This document shows, piece after piece, positions 1 to 5,003 of a stretch of 5,003 bases of DNA. Each line of letters opens with the position of its first letter. The first letter of the stretch is position 1. The notes under the pieces were generated by a model, which saw nothing but the letters and a program-made list of their open reading frames with translations, searched no databases and was not told the DNA's origin. The position numbers and the translations under genes are program-made. Origin of the DNA: Chromatiales bacterium (GTDB lineage: Bacteria > Pseudomonadota > Gammaproteobacteria > JACCYU01); NCBI GenBank assembly GCA_031177845.1, contig JAPSGG010000172.1:1-5003 (forward strand). The letters run 5' to 3'.

Positions 1-1259
1 GCGTTCTCCTCTTATTTACGATCGCGGCTTTGGCCCTCTCCAATTCTCCCTGGGCGCATCATTTTTTGAATGTTTGGGAGACGCCGATCGGTGTTCAGAT
101 CGGCTCGCTGGAGTTCGCCCGCTCGCTGAAAGATTGGATCAACGACGGCCTGATGACGCTGTTTTTCTTTCTCGTCGCATTGGAACTCAAACGAGAGCTG
201 ATCCTAGGGGAACTGAACAATCCGCGCATGGCTGCGCTGCCCATCGCTGCTGCTGTGGGTGGCATGCTCGTGCCCGCAAGCCTATATCTGATGTTGCAAT
301 CAGGTCAGCCGGGCGAGAGTGGTTGGGGCACGGTGATGGCGACCGATACGGCGTTTGTCATCGGCTGCCTGGCGATTGTGAGTTCGCGCGTTCCCCAAAG
401 CCTGCGCGTGTTTATGCTTTCATTGGCGATTACCGACGACATCGGCGCTATTCTTGTCGTGGCAATCGGCTACAGCAGTCACATTGATTGGATTGCGCTA
501 CTCTTGGGCGCGCTGGGTGTCGCCATCGTGCGCGGATTGGCGCTGCTCGGCGTCCGAAGCATGCTGATCTACTTCCTGGTGGGCGGTTTGAGCTGGTTCG
601 CCGTGGATGCGTCCGGGATCCACGCAACCATCACCGGCGTGGCACTCGGGCTGCTGACATCGACCCGTAGATGGGTCAGCGATGAGCGTTTGCACGCCAT
701 CTTGCGCGAGGTCCCTGCACATCCAGCCGGCAACCACTGGAATGGTGGCACGGAGGATCGCAAGGCGTTACAGGCCGCCGAGATTGCGGTGCGCGAAACG
801 CTATCTCCGGTCGAACGATTTGAGACTGCGCTGCACCCGTGGGTCGGGTTTGCCATAATGCCGCTCTTCGCACTTGCCAACGCCGGGCTGCCGATATCTT
901 TCGCCGATCTCGGAAATCCCATCACAGCGGCTGTATTCGTGGGATTTGCTCTCGGCAAACCGATCGGTGTTCTGACCTTCAGTTGGCTAGCCATCCGCTT
1001 GGGCGTCGCGATACGTCCCCCGGATCTGAGTTGGAGCTTGCTGGCTGCAGGTGGCCTGCTCGCCGGCATCGGCTTCACAATGGCATTGTTTATTGCCAAC
1101 TTGGCTTTTAGCCAAGATCTAATCAACCCTGCCAAACTGGGCATCATATTGGCATCTGTCGTTTCCGCGGTGGCGGGTGTCGCGCTGTTGGCCTGGTTGC
1201 CTCCTCGCGGAACGCATTTTCAAATGGCCCGCAATGGTCGGGCTTCGACTAGAGACTAA
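1..1259 (+). CDS. nhaA: Na+/H+ antiporter NhaA, 5' end outside the window
   Basis: Inner-membrane antiporter that exports Na+ (or Li+) in exchange for protons, important for sodium tolerance and pH homeostasis. The reading frame is open from position 3, so the TTG at 30 is not the start; the true start and the first residues lie upstream of the window. Counting residues from that TTG, the visible part shows the family signatures in order: LELKRE (E52/E56, counterparts of E. coli E78/E82), ATDTAF (D106, counterpart of D133), the ion-binding pair in AITDDIGAI (D136-D137, counterparts of D163-D164), FALGKPIG (K310, counterpart of K300) and GIGFTMALFIANLAF near the C-terminus. Most of the rest is hydrophobic membrane segments. 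A hydrophilic loop around residues 210-262 is longer than in E. coli NhaA, as in many proteobacterial homologues. It ends in a short basic tail and TAA at 1257-1259. It converges on the mtn operon and shows no link to it. Residue equivalences are from memory of the E. coli protein. Confidence 0.95.
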   Translation, partial: VLLLFTIAALALSNSPWAHHFLNVWETPIGVQIGSLEFARSLKDWINDGLMTLFFFLVALELKRELILGELNNPRMAALPIAAAVGGMLVPASLYLMLQSGQPGESGWGTVMATDTAFVIGCLAIVSSRVPQSLRVFMLSLAITDDIGAILVVAIGYSSHIDWIALLLGALGVAIVRGLALLGVRSMLIYFLVGGLSWFAVDASGIHATITGVALGLLTSTRRWVSDERLHAILREVPAHPAGNHWNGGTEDRKALQAAEIAVRETLSPVERFETALHPWVGFAIMPLFALANAGLPISFADLGNPITAAVFVGFALGKPIGVLTFSWLAIRLGVAIRPPDLSWSLLAAGGLLAGIGFTMALFIANLAFSQDLINPAKLGIILASVVSAVAGVALLAWLPPRGTHFQMARNGRASTRD

Positions 1260-1335
1260 ATGAAGTGTGTTACGACCCGGCCGCAATCGAGTCGGATCAC
1301 CCAAGCTGTGAATTTCTCGCTGGCGGCCTGGACGC

Positions 1336-1341
1336 TATACT
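1336..1341 (+). promoter_or_regulatory. Possible promoter, -10 element TATACT
   Basis: TATACT matches five of six bases of the sigma-70 -10 consensus. The best -35 candidate at 16 bp spacing, TTCTCG at 1314-1319, is poor (three of six). Transcription would start near 1348 and run toward the short reading frame at 1477, giving a leader of about 130 nt. No other gene on this strand could use it before the convergent mtnC. Seen in sequence only; activity is inference. Confidence 0.3.
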
Positions 1342-1476
1342 TTCCCAAAAACAACCGAATCTCAATGGGCAGAGAAACGACTATCCGATGACCCGGCGCA
1401 TCCTCGGTCAGGCAGGCTTCTTTAGGATGTACAGGGGATACTGGATTGGATCAGAAAAAAGACGGAGGAATCAACT

Positions 1477-1533
1477 ATGGCAGGTAGACTGACGCCACGG
1501 TTCAAAGTGGCACGGAACTCTCGATCAGAATGA
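1477..1533 (+). CDS. Possible 18-residue peptide or truncated gene start
   Basis: ATG at 1477 is preceded by GGAGGAA at 1464-1470, six bases upstream, one of the best Shine-Dalgarno sequences in the window. The frame encodes [18 protein letters not shown] and stops at TGA 1531-1533. The peptide is strongly basic (four Arg, one Lys) with no hydrophobic segment. I do not recognise it. Its last codons overlap the last codons of convergent mtnC (stop at 1525-1527 on the other strand), so the two 3' ends interlock. It could be a genuine micro-protein, a leader peptide without a visible downstream gene, or the 5' stub of a gene whose remainder was lost when the mtn operon became adjacent. A TATACT element lies about 135 bp upstream. 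A ribosome site this good can also occur by chance, so the call is tentative. Confidence 0.3.
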   Translation: MAGRLTPRFKVARNSRSE

Positions 1534-2232
1534 CTTAGCATGGTGACCGATCTCGCGTAACGATTCGACACGAGAATGACCGTGGGCCGCATCACCACTG
1601 CGCGGCTCGGGATAATCTTCACGCCGGTCAACCAGCACGGTCCGCATGTGGGCGTTGCGTGCAGCATCAAGTTCCTCAATCGCATCGGACAAGAACAGGA
1701 TGTTTTCGGGTCTATGATTCAGCATGTCGGCGATCAAATGGTAGCTATCCGGGTTGCGCTTATGACCGACCTCGGTGTCGAAGAAAGCGCTGAACAAAGG
1801 GGTGAGGTCGCCAGCGTCGGAATAGCCGAAGAATAACTTCTGCGCCGCCACGGAGCCGGACGAGTACACCGCCAGCGTGTGCCCGGCATCGTGCCAGCGC
1901 TGAAGCGCTTCGGTCGCGTCTGGGTAGATTGGAGCGATCAGTTCACCGGTGCGATACCCGGCCTCCCATATCATGCCCTGCAGCGCCTTGAGGGCCGTGT
2001 GCTTGCGATCCTCAATGATCCAGCCCTGCAGGATTTCAGCGATCATCGCATCATCGCACATGCCGCCGTTCTCTACGGCGATTGCGTCCAGCCAGCGCCG
2101 CACCTCCGGATCATCGCCACGTTCACGCACGAAACGCGGCAACTCGCGCCACGCGTACGGGAATAACACGGCCTTAACGAAGGAGATCCTGCTGGTGGTG
2201 CCTTCGATATCGGTCAGCACCACGGGCTCCAT
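1525..2232 (-). CDS. mtnC: Enolase-phosphatase E1, methionine salvage
   Basis: Bifunctional HAD-superfamily enzyme of the methionine salvage pathway (cytosolic, Mg2+-dependent). It enolises 2,3-diketo-5-methylthiopentyl-1-phosphate and then removes the phosphate to give the acireductone used by MtnD. The 235-residue product has the usual length and all HAD motifs: motif I in the MtnC-specific form TDIEGTT (D8 and E10, where most HADs have a second Asp), motif II VYSSGS (S124-G126), the lysine in GHKRNPDSY (K158), and the acidic motif [13 protein letters not shown] (D183, E187). The frame is open further upstream to about 2343, but homology begins at the ATG at 2232, which is four bases after the mtnD stop. 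Only a weak GGCGGG precedes it, so translation is probably coupled to mtnD. It is the last gene of the mtnB-mtnD-mtnC operon. I see no clear terminator behind it. Confidence 0.95.
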   Translation of the reverse strand: MEPVVLTDIEGTTSRISFVKAVLFPYAWRELPRFVRERGDDPEVRRWLDAIAVENGGMCDDAMIAEILQGWIIEDRKHTALKALQGMIWEAGYRTGELIAPIYPDATEALQRWHDAGHTLAVYSSGSVAAQKLFFGYSDAGDLTPLFSAFFDTEVGHKRNPDSYHLIADMLNHRPENILFLSDAIEELDAARNAHMRTVLVDRREDYPEPRSGDAAHGHSRVESLREIGHHAKSF

Positions 2233-2236
2233 TGGT

Positions 2237-2794
2237 TTAACCCGCCTGGCCCGGCTCGTAGCGCGGGAAGCGCTCGGCAATATCGGTGCCGGTGAAATGG
2301 CCGACCCAGCCGTCCGGCTCGGTGAAGAAGCGGATTGCGACAAAGCTCGGTTCCGGACCCATGTCGAACCAGTGGCGAGTGGAGTCGGGTACGGCGATCA
2401 AATCGCCCTGCTCGCATCTCACTTCATAGACTTTATCTTCAACATGCAGTGTGAACAGGCCCGAGCCGGCGACGAAGAAGCGCACCTCACCTTCCTTATG
2501 AAAGTGTTCGTTGAGGAACTTCTTGCGCATGTCCTCGCGCTGTGGATGGTCGGGCGCGATGCTGATTACGTCGATGGTCTTGAAGCCGTGCTCGGCGACG
2601 AGGCGGTCGATGTGCTCGCGGTAAGCTGCCATTACCGCTTCGGGCGCAGCGCCGGGCGCCACCGGCTGAGCGGCTTCCCACTGCTCGAAGCGCACGGCGA
2701 TTTCGCCGAGCTTCTCAGCCATCGCGCCGTGATCCTCGCTGATAAAAATGGGTTGGTTTGGGTCAGATTCGTTGAAGATTCTCAGGCGGCTCAT
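2237..2794 (-). CDS. mtnD: Acireductone dioxygenase (ARD/ARD')
   Basis: Cupin-fold metalloenzyme that cleaves 1,2-dihydroxy-3-keto-5-methylthiopentene with O2. With Fe2+ it gives 4-methylthio-2-oxobutanoate (the methionine precursor) plus formate; with Ni2+ it gives an off-pathway product plus CO. The 185-residue protein has the metal-binding set HFHKEGE with H97, H99 and E103, and the fourth ligand H141 in STRHWFDMG. This is the same spacing as H96/H98/E102/H140 of the Klebsiella enzyme as I recall it. The start is set at ATG 2794: GGAGGAG lies six bases upstream, and the ATG overlaps the mtnB stop as ATGA. An in-frame ATG five codons earlier lies next to the GGAGGAG site and is less likely. 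The stop is four bases before mtnC. All visible ligands are intact, so it should be active; which metal is used in vivo cannot be told from sequence. Confidence 0.96.
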   Translation of the reverse strand: MSRLRIFNESDPNQPIFISEDHGAMAEKLGEIAVRFEQWEAAQPVAPGAAPEAVMAAYREHIDRLVAEHGFKTIDVISIAPDHPQREDMRKKFLNEHFHKEGEVRFFVAGSGLFTLHVEDKVYEVRCEQGDLIAVPDSTRHWFDMGPEPSFVAIRFFTEPDGWVGHFTGTDIAERFPRYEPGQAG

Positions 2795-3426
2795 TTCAGT
2801 CTCCTCCATTCCAGTTCACAGCCCAGCAAAAACTCGAACGCCTCGATGTGTCGGCGCGCCTCGGCCATGTCGCGACCCCACGCGTACAGACCATGGCCAT
2901 CGATCAGATAGCCCCACATACAGCGGTCGTTGAGTAACGCGTCCACCCGTGCGGCTAGCGACGGCATGTCCTGGGTGTTGGGCAATACTGGCAGCTCGAT
3001 CGCCATTTCATGAGTCGTAATACCGGCGAAGGCTTTCAACAGTTCGTAGCCCTCAAGACGCACGTGACCGGCCTCGGCGTACAGGCGTGAGGCCACCGTC
3101 TGCGTTCGAGAATGGGTGTGCAGCACGCAGCCGATCTCGGCAAAGCGCCGATACAACTGGGTGTGCAACAGGGTCTCCGCAGACGGGCGGTGATTGTTGC
3201 TGATAGCCTTGCCGTCGAAATCAACCACCATGATGTCGGCCTCTGTCAGGCGACCCTTATCGCGGCCGGAGACGGTAATCGCAGCGTGGCGGTCGTCGAG
3301 CCGACGTGAGAAATTGCTGCTGGTCGCCGGTGTCCAGCCGGCTGCCGACAGTTCGCGGGCATTGGTAATGATCTCGCCAGCCAACTCGCGCAGGCGGTTG
3401 AGGTCGTAGAGCTGGGCCTCGGACAT
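2791..3426 (-). CDS. mtnB: Methylthioribulose-1-phosphate dehydratase
   Basis: Cytosolic zinc enzyme of the class II aldolase/adducin fold. It removes water from 5-methylthioribulose-1-phosphate to give 2,3-diketo-5-methylthiopentyl-1-phosphate, the substrate of MtnC. The 211-residue product has the family landmarks: SSNFSRRL near residue 36-43, ITVSGRDKG (50-58), [13 protein letters not shown] (80-92), the zinc ligands in VLHTHS (H103 and H105), a probable catalytic Glu at E128 in EGYELL by comparison with human APIP, and the third zinc ligand H178 in [10 protein letters not shown]. The length is normal for the bacterial family. The start at ATG 3426 is well bounded because an in-frame TAG sits two codons upstream; no Shine-Dalgarno sequence is visible there. 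It is the first gene of the operon, and its TGA overlaps the ATG of mtnD. A related aldolase such as L-fuculose-phosphate aldolase is made unlikely by the two methionine-salvage neighbours. Confidence 0.95.
   Translation of the reverse strand: MSEAQLYDLNRLRELAGEIITNARELSAAGWTPATSSNFSRRLDDRHAAITVSGRDKGRLTEADIMVVDFDGKAISNNHRPSAETLLHTQLYRRFAEIGCVLHTHSRTQTVASRLYAEAGHVRLEGYELLKAFAGITTHEMAIELPVLPNTQDMPSLAARVDALLNDRCMWGYLIDGHGLYAWGRDMAEARRHIEAFEFLLGCELEWRRLK
2801..2807 (-). promoter_or_regulatory. Strong ribosome binding site of mtnD, inside mtnB
   Basis: On the minus strand GGAGGAG lies within the last codons of mtnB, six bases before the mtnD ATG. It decides the mtnD start at 2794 over the ATG at 2809 and suggests mtnD is initiated efficiently on its own as well as through coupling by the ATGA overlap. 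The mtnB and mtnC starts have no comparable site, so mtnD may be the most highly translated of the three (inference). Confidence 0.7.
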
Positions 3427-3432
3427 GCACTA

Positions 3433-3438
3433 AGTGTA
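3433..3438 (-). promoter_or_regulatory. Possible -10 element for the mtn operon
   Basis: The minus strand reads TACACT, four of six matches to the -10 consensus, with only six bases between it and the mtnB ATG. A promoter here would start transcription at or next to the A of ATG, giving a leaderless mRNA, which would fit the absence of a ribosome site. I find no convincing -35 at 16-18 bp. An alternative AT-rich stretch with GATACAAA and TTAATT on the minus strand lies at 3461-3480 and could instead hold the promoter, with a leader of about 30 nt. Both are weak. Confidence 0.25.
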
Positions 3439-3618
3439 GCCAAATGCGCTGCCAGAATCTTTTGTATCCTGTAATTAATCTGATATCGACGGTGCGAACG
3501 CCGTAAGCATCCGCTTGCTAACGCTATCCGTCAGTGATGGTCATAATAGCAGCATAAGGTTGCGGATCGCGCACGGAAGAGGACTTCAGCAAGGGGTGAC
3601 TGCCGCTAAGGCAACATC

Positions 3619-3670
3619 CCCCACAATGCTCGCAATGAGGCATGCTCTTCCCAATGTGACCATTGTGAGG
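3619..3670. repeat. Inverted cluster of TTGTGAG-type 9-bp units
   Basis: On the minus strand two adjacent 9-bp units read ATTGCGAGC (3636-3628) and ATTGTGGGG (3627-3619). On the plus strand two adjacent units read AATGTGACC (3653-3661) and ATTGTGAGG (3662-3670). The outer ends form a perfect 7-bp inverted repeat, CACAATG at 3622-3628 and CATTGTG at 3661-3667. The units match the consensus of the tandem array at 3732-3767. Possible regulator-binding sites or a degenerate simple repeat. Confidence 0.5.
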
Positions 3671-3731
3671 TTAGCCGTATACAGTGTTCACACCAAAAGA
3701 AAGATGCAGTGACTCTAAGCGTTGCAAGGCC

Positions 3732-3767
3732 ATTGTGAGCGTTGTGAGCATTGTGATCTTTGTGAGT
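3732..3767 (+). repeat. Four-copy imperfect 9-bp tandem repeat
   Basis: Four contiguous units read ATTGTGAGC, GTTGTGAGC, ATTGTGATC and TTTGTGAGT, consensus NTTGTGAGC, with one to three differences from that consensus per copy. The array is 36 bp long and lies about 300 bp upstream of mtnB. A further isolated copy, ATTGTGACT, is at 3913-3921. Nine bp is less than one helical turn, so neighbouring units do not face the same side of the helix, which is unlike typical iterons. Function unknown. Confidence 0.65.
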
Positions 3768-3854
3768 GGAGGGCATTAATTGGCGCGTTGGCGCACGTCC
3801 AGGCTCAAGCAATCAGGACACAAGGTGAGACACCTTCGCAGACTGCGCTATGCG

Positions 3855-3875
3855 GCGCCCGATTTTAATCGGCGT
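3855..3875. repeat. AT-centred hairpin
   Basis: CGCC and GATT (with one bulged C at 3860) pair with AATC and GGCG around a two-base TT turn, an eight-pair stem. No run of T follows on the plus strand, so it is not a canonical intrinsic terminator. It may be a dyad binding site or chance. Confidence 0.3.
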
Positions 3876-3946
3876 CAGTTAAGGCTGGAACGAAAGACGT
3901 GCTTACCAGAAGATTGTGACTAGCTCTCAGATGCCGGTCGCGCACT

Positions 3947-3963
3947 GGTACCTCGACGGTACC
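3947..3963. repeat. GGTACC duplicated palindrome
   Basis: Two copies of the six-base palindrome GGTACC are separated by TCGAC. The pair can be read as a 6-bp direct repeat or as a 6-bp stem with a five-base loop. A C-rich tract follows rather than a T-run, so a terminator is unlikely. Possible protein-binding dyad; no function assigned. Confidence 0.35.
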
Positions 3964-4123
3964 TAACCCCCGCCTTCGATATTCCTCCCCACTCTCCCAT
4001 GCCCCTTCGATTCGTTCCCTGAATGCACAAAAAGTTAGTTCTTGCGCCTGCTCCTGCCCTAGGCCTCAAAGGGTTGGTCGAAGGCTACACCAGCGTAAGC
4101 CTGAACTCAGACTGCCACTATGC

Positions 4124-4153
4124 CGGACACACATGTGCGTGGCGGGATATACT
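4124..4153 (+). promoter_or_regulatory. Possible promoter of the UPF0178 gene
   Basis: TATACT at 4148-4153 matches five of six -10 bases. CGGACA at 4124-4129 matches four of six -35 bases at 18 bp spacing. Transcription would begin near 4160, leaving a leader of about 65 nt before the ATG at 4226. The -10 lies in the loop of an imperfect inverted repeat, CGTGG at 4138-4142 against CCACG at 4159-4163, which could be an operator. Inference from pattern only. Confidence 0.35.
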
Positions 4154-4225
4154 TGCCCCCACGACAAGGAGTGCGGCTCAACTCCGTGCATTTATGCGCT
4201 CGAACGAGATGGTCGGGATGAGACA

Positions 4226-4678
4226 ATGCGCATGTGGATAGACGCTGACGCCTGTCCCGGGGTCATCAAAGAGGTGCTGTACCGCGCGGCAGAGCGCGTC
4301 GGCGTGGACCTCACCCTGGTCGCGAACCAACCCCTGAGGGTCCCGGCGTCTCCATACATTCGGGCGATACAGGTGCCTGGTGGGGTCGATGTTGCTGACC
4401 GACACATTGCCGAGCAGGCGGAGCCGGGAGACCTCATCGTGACCGCGGACATCCCGTTGGCCGCGGCTGTGGTGGCAAAGGGCGCTGTCGCACTGAGTCC
4501 GAGAGGTGAACTCTATACAGAGGACAACATTCGGGAACGAGTGGCCATGCGGGACTTGGTGGATGCGCTTCGCGCTAGCGGAATAGTCACTGGGGGGCCG
4601 CCGGCTTTAAGCACGCGAGACCGACAGGCCTTTGCCAATCAATTGGACAAGTGGTTAGCTCGATCAACTCGTGCGTGA
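4226..4678 (+). CDS. UPF0178 (DUF188) family protein, YaiI/YqxD-like
   Basis: The 150-residue protein matches the UPF0178 family across its length and is very like E. coli YaiI. Landmarks are MWIDADACP (D6, D8, C10) at the N-terminus, [19 protein letters not shown] (31-40), [10 protein letters not shown] (D55, D58), [13 protein letters not shown] (D75), [25 protein letters not shown] and [15 protein letters not shown]. The family's function has not been established to my knowledge. The conserved Asp pattern in an alpha/beta fold has led to its comparison with PIN-like or Toprim-like metal-dependent nucleases, but no activity should be assumed. The start at ATG 4226 aligns with the E. coli start; a second ATG two codons later is possible. 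The open frame extends upstream to 4133 without similarity. The ribosome site is mediocre (GGGATGAG just before the ATG). It is probably monocistronic or loosely linked to the gene 76 bp downstream. Confidence 0.93.
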   Translation: MRMWIDADACPGVIKEVLYRAAERVGVDLTLVANQPLRVPASPYIRAIQVPGGVDVADRHIAEQAEPGDLIVTADIPLAAAVVAKGAVALSPRGELYTEDNIRERVAMRDLVDALRASGIVTGGPPALSTRDRQAFANQLDKWLARSTRA

Positions 4679-4728
4679 CTCGGGCGGCTGCTCTGCGGGT
4701 CATTGGGCGTTCGTTAAGCACATTCATG

Positions 4729-4734
4729 CATAAT
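4729..4734 (+). promoter_or_regulatory. Possible -10 element CATAAT
   Basis: CATAAT matches five of six -10 bases and lies 20 bp before the ATG at 4755, leaving room for a transcript start near 4741 just ahead of the ribosome site. No good -35 is seen at 16-18 bp; TTGGGC at 4703-4708 is 20 bp away. Weak evidence that the last gene has its own promoter rather than reading through from the UPF0178 gene. Confidence 0.25.
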
Positions 4735-4754
4735 CATTCCGACGGAGGCAGCTT

Positions 4755-5003
4755 ATGGCGACTGTGATGCTGATGCACTGGCCAGCGGTAAACAAAGAAC
4801 AGTACGCGCAGATATGGAGGGAGATAAACGTGGAGCACGACCTCCCGCGGGGCGCCAAGTTCCACGTCGCCTGGTTTGGCGAGGATGGCTTTCACGTTGT
4901 GGACCTGTGGGAGTCCTGTGAGGACTTCGAGCATTTCCTAGAGCAGCGCCTCATGCCGGCCGTGCAGAAGATCGGCATCCAAGGTAAACCCAAGGTGCAG
5001 TTT
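4755..5003 (+). CDS. Small barrel-like (ABM/DABB-type) protein, 3' end outside window
   Basis: The frame opens with ATG 4755 behind GGAGG at 4744-4748 (six bases) and runs without a stop for 83 codons to the window end. The visible protein has the order expected for a ferredoxin-like dimeric alpha-beta barrel subunit: strand MATVMLMHWP (1-10), a helix from about residue 13 to 27, two strands forming a hairpin around FHVAWFGEDGFHVVDLWES (36-54), then a helix CEDFEHFLEQRLMPAVQK (55-72) and the beginning of a last strand. The GEDGFHVVDLWES and FEHFLEQRLMPA parts resemble small uncharacterised proteins, often about 100 residues, that I remember from soil bacteria. Only a short C-terminal piece is therefore likely to be missing. 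No signal peptide and no catalytic residue can be pointed out. Function unknown; a ligand-binding or monooxygenase-like role would be a guess. Confidence 0.75.
   Translation, partial: MATVMLMHWPAVNKEQYAQIWREINVEHDLPRGAKFHVAWFGEDGFHVVDLWESCEDFEHFLEQRLMPAVQKIGIQGKPKVQF

Larger units (their letters stand above)
3427..4225. other. Long stretch without a credible gene
   Basis: About 800 bp separate the divergent mtnB and UPF0178 genes. The open frames inside (for example minus strand 3812-3606 and plus strand 4023-4241) have no recognisable motif, no good ribosome site and no homology that I can see. The interval holds the 9-bp TTGTGAG repeat clusters (3619-3670 and 3732-3767), short hairpins at 3503-3518, 3855-3875 and 3947-3963, an imperfect inverted repeat at 4138-4163, and promoter-like elements near both ends. 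Promoters for both flanking genes must lie here. I see no tRNA, riboswitch fold, transposase remnant or integron recombination site. It could contain a small RNA or decayed genes, which cannot be judged by eye. Confidence 0.6.

Noticed and set aside
30..32. TTG at 30 as the nhaA start
   Set aside because: The frame is open and hydrophobic upstream to the window edge (VLLLFTIAA), as expected for the N-terminal part of NhaA, so the gene begins outside.
1265..1492. A 75-codon frame between nhaA and mtnC, with an internal ATG at 1388
   Set aside because: Neither start has a Shine-Dalgarno sequence, the product has no recognisable motif, and it overlaps the much better initiated frame at 1477.
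2233..2343. Longer mtnC with a 37-residue N-terminal extension from a TTG at 2343
   Set aside because: The extension lies inside mtnD in another frame, is low in complexity, and the HAD motif I is at the usual distance from the ATG at 2232.
1949..2911. A long plus-strand open frame (320 codons) opposite mtnC, mtnD and mtnB
   Set aside because: It is antisense to three well-supported enzymes whose codon structure explains the lack of stops. The translation shows no recognisable domain and no ribosome site supports it.
3662..3692. TGTGA and TCACA as a possible CRP/FNR-type site
   Set aside because: The half-sites at 3664-3668 and 3688-3692 are 19 bases apart instead of six, so no proper dyad is formed.
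3606..3812. A 68-codon minus-strand frame with a repeated His-Asn-Ala pattern
   Set aside because: The repetitive residues simply come from translating the 9-bp DNA repeat. The rest shows no protein-like character and there is no ribosome site.
4023..4241. A 72-codon plus-strand frame overlapping the start of the UPF0178 gene
   Set aside because: No ribosome site and no recognisable product; it runs into the UPF0178 start in another frame.
4701..4725. GGGCGTTCGTTAAGC between the last two genes as a possible integron attC core
   Set aside because: It resembles a core site only loosely. No partner RYYYAAC with a folded stem is found after the preceding gene, and no integrase or cassette array is visible.

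Overview
The window looks like a chromosomal segment of a proteobacterium, most likely a gammaproteobacterium. The reasons are an NhaA-type antiporter of the proteobacterial long-loop form, a compact mtnB-mtnD-mtnC methionine-salvage cluster, and an UPF0178 protein very close in motif content to Escherichia coli YaiI. The lineage is an inference from protein resemblance, not a placement, and I cannot name the genus.

Layout. Positions 1-1259 (+) hold the 3' part of nhaA, a membrane Na+/H+ antiporter whose N-terminus lies before the window. A 265-bp gap follows (1260-1524). It contains a TATACT promoter-like element and an 18-codon reading frame behind a very good Shine-Dalgarno sequence; this frame meets the 3' end of the convergent mtn operon. 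Positions 3426 to 1525 (-) are a three-gene operon in the transcription order mtnB, mtnD, mtnC. mtnB and mtnD share an ATGA overlap, and mtnD and mtnC are separated by 4 bp. Positions 3427-4225 are a long stretch with no credible gene. Its most notable content is a set of imperfect 9-bp repeats around the motif TTGTGAG, in both orientations, plus several small hairpins. Positions 4226-4678 (+) encode an UPF0178/DUF188 protein. From 4755 to the window end (+) there is the start of a small protein resembling the dimeric alpha-beta barrel (ABM/DABB-like) group.

How the genes work together. MtnB dehydrates methylthioribulose-1-phosphate, MtnC enolises and dephosphorylates the resulting diketone, and MtnD oxidises the acireductone to the 2-keto acid precursor of methionine. 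These are three consecutive steps of the same pathway, and the residues I could check (metal ligands and HAD motifs) are all present. The earlier steps (MTA phosphorylase or nucleosidase/kinase, MTR-1-P isomerase) and the final transaminase are not in the window. The antiporter, the UPF0178 gene and the barrel-like gene show no evident functional link to the operon or to one another.

I see no tRNA, rRNA, CRISPR array, transposase or integrase. No complete undescribed system is visible. The parts most worth a second look are the TTGTGAG repeat region upstream of mtnB and the well-initiated micro-ORF at 1477.
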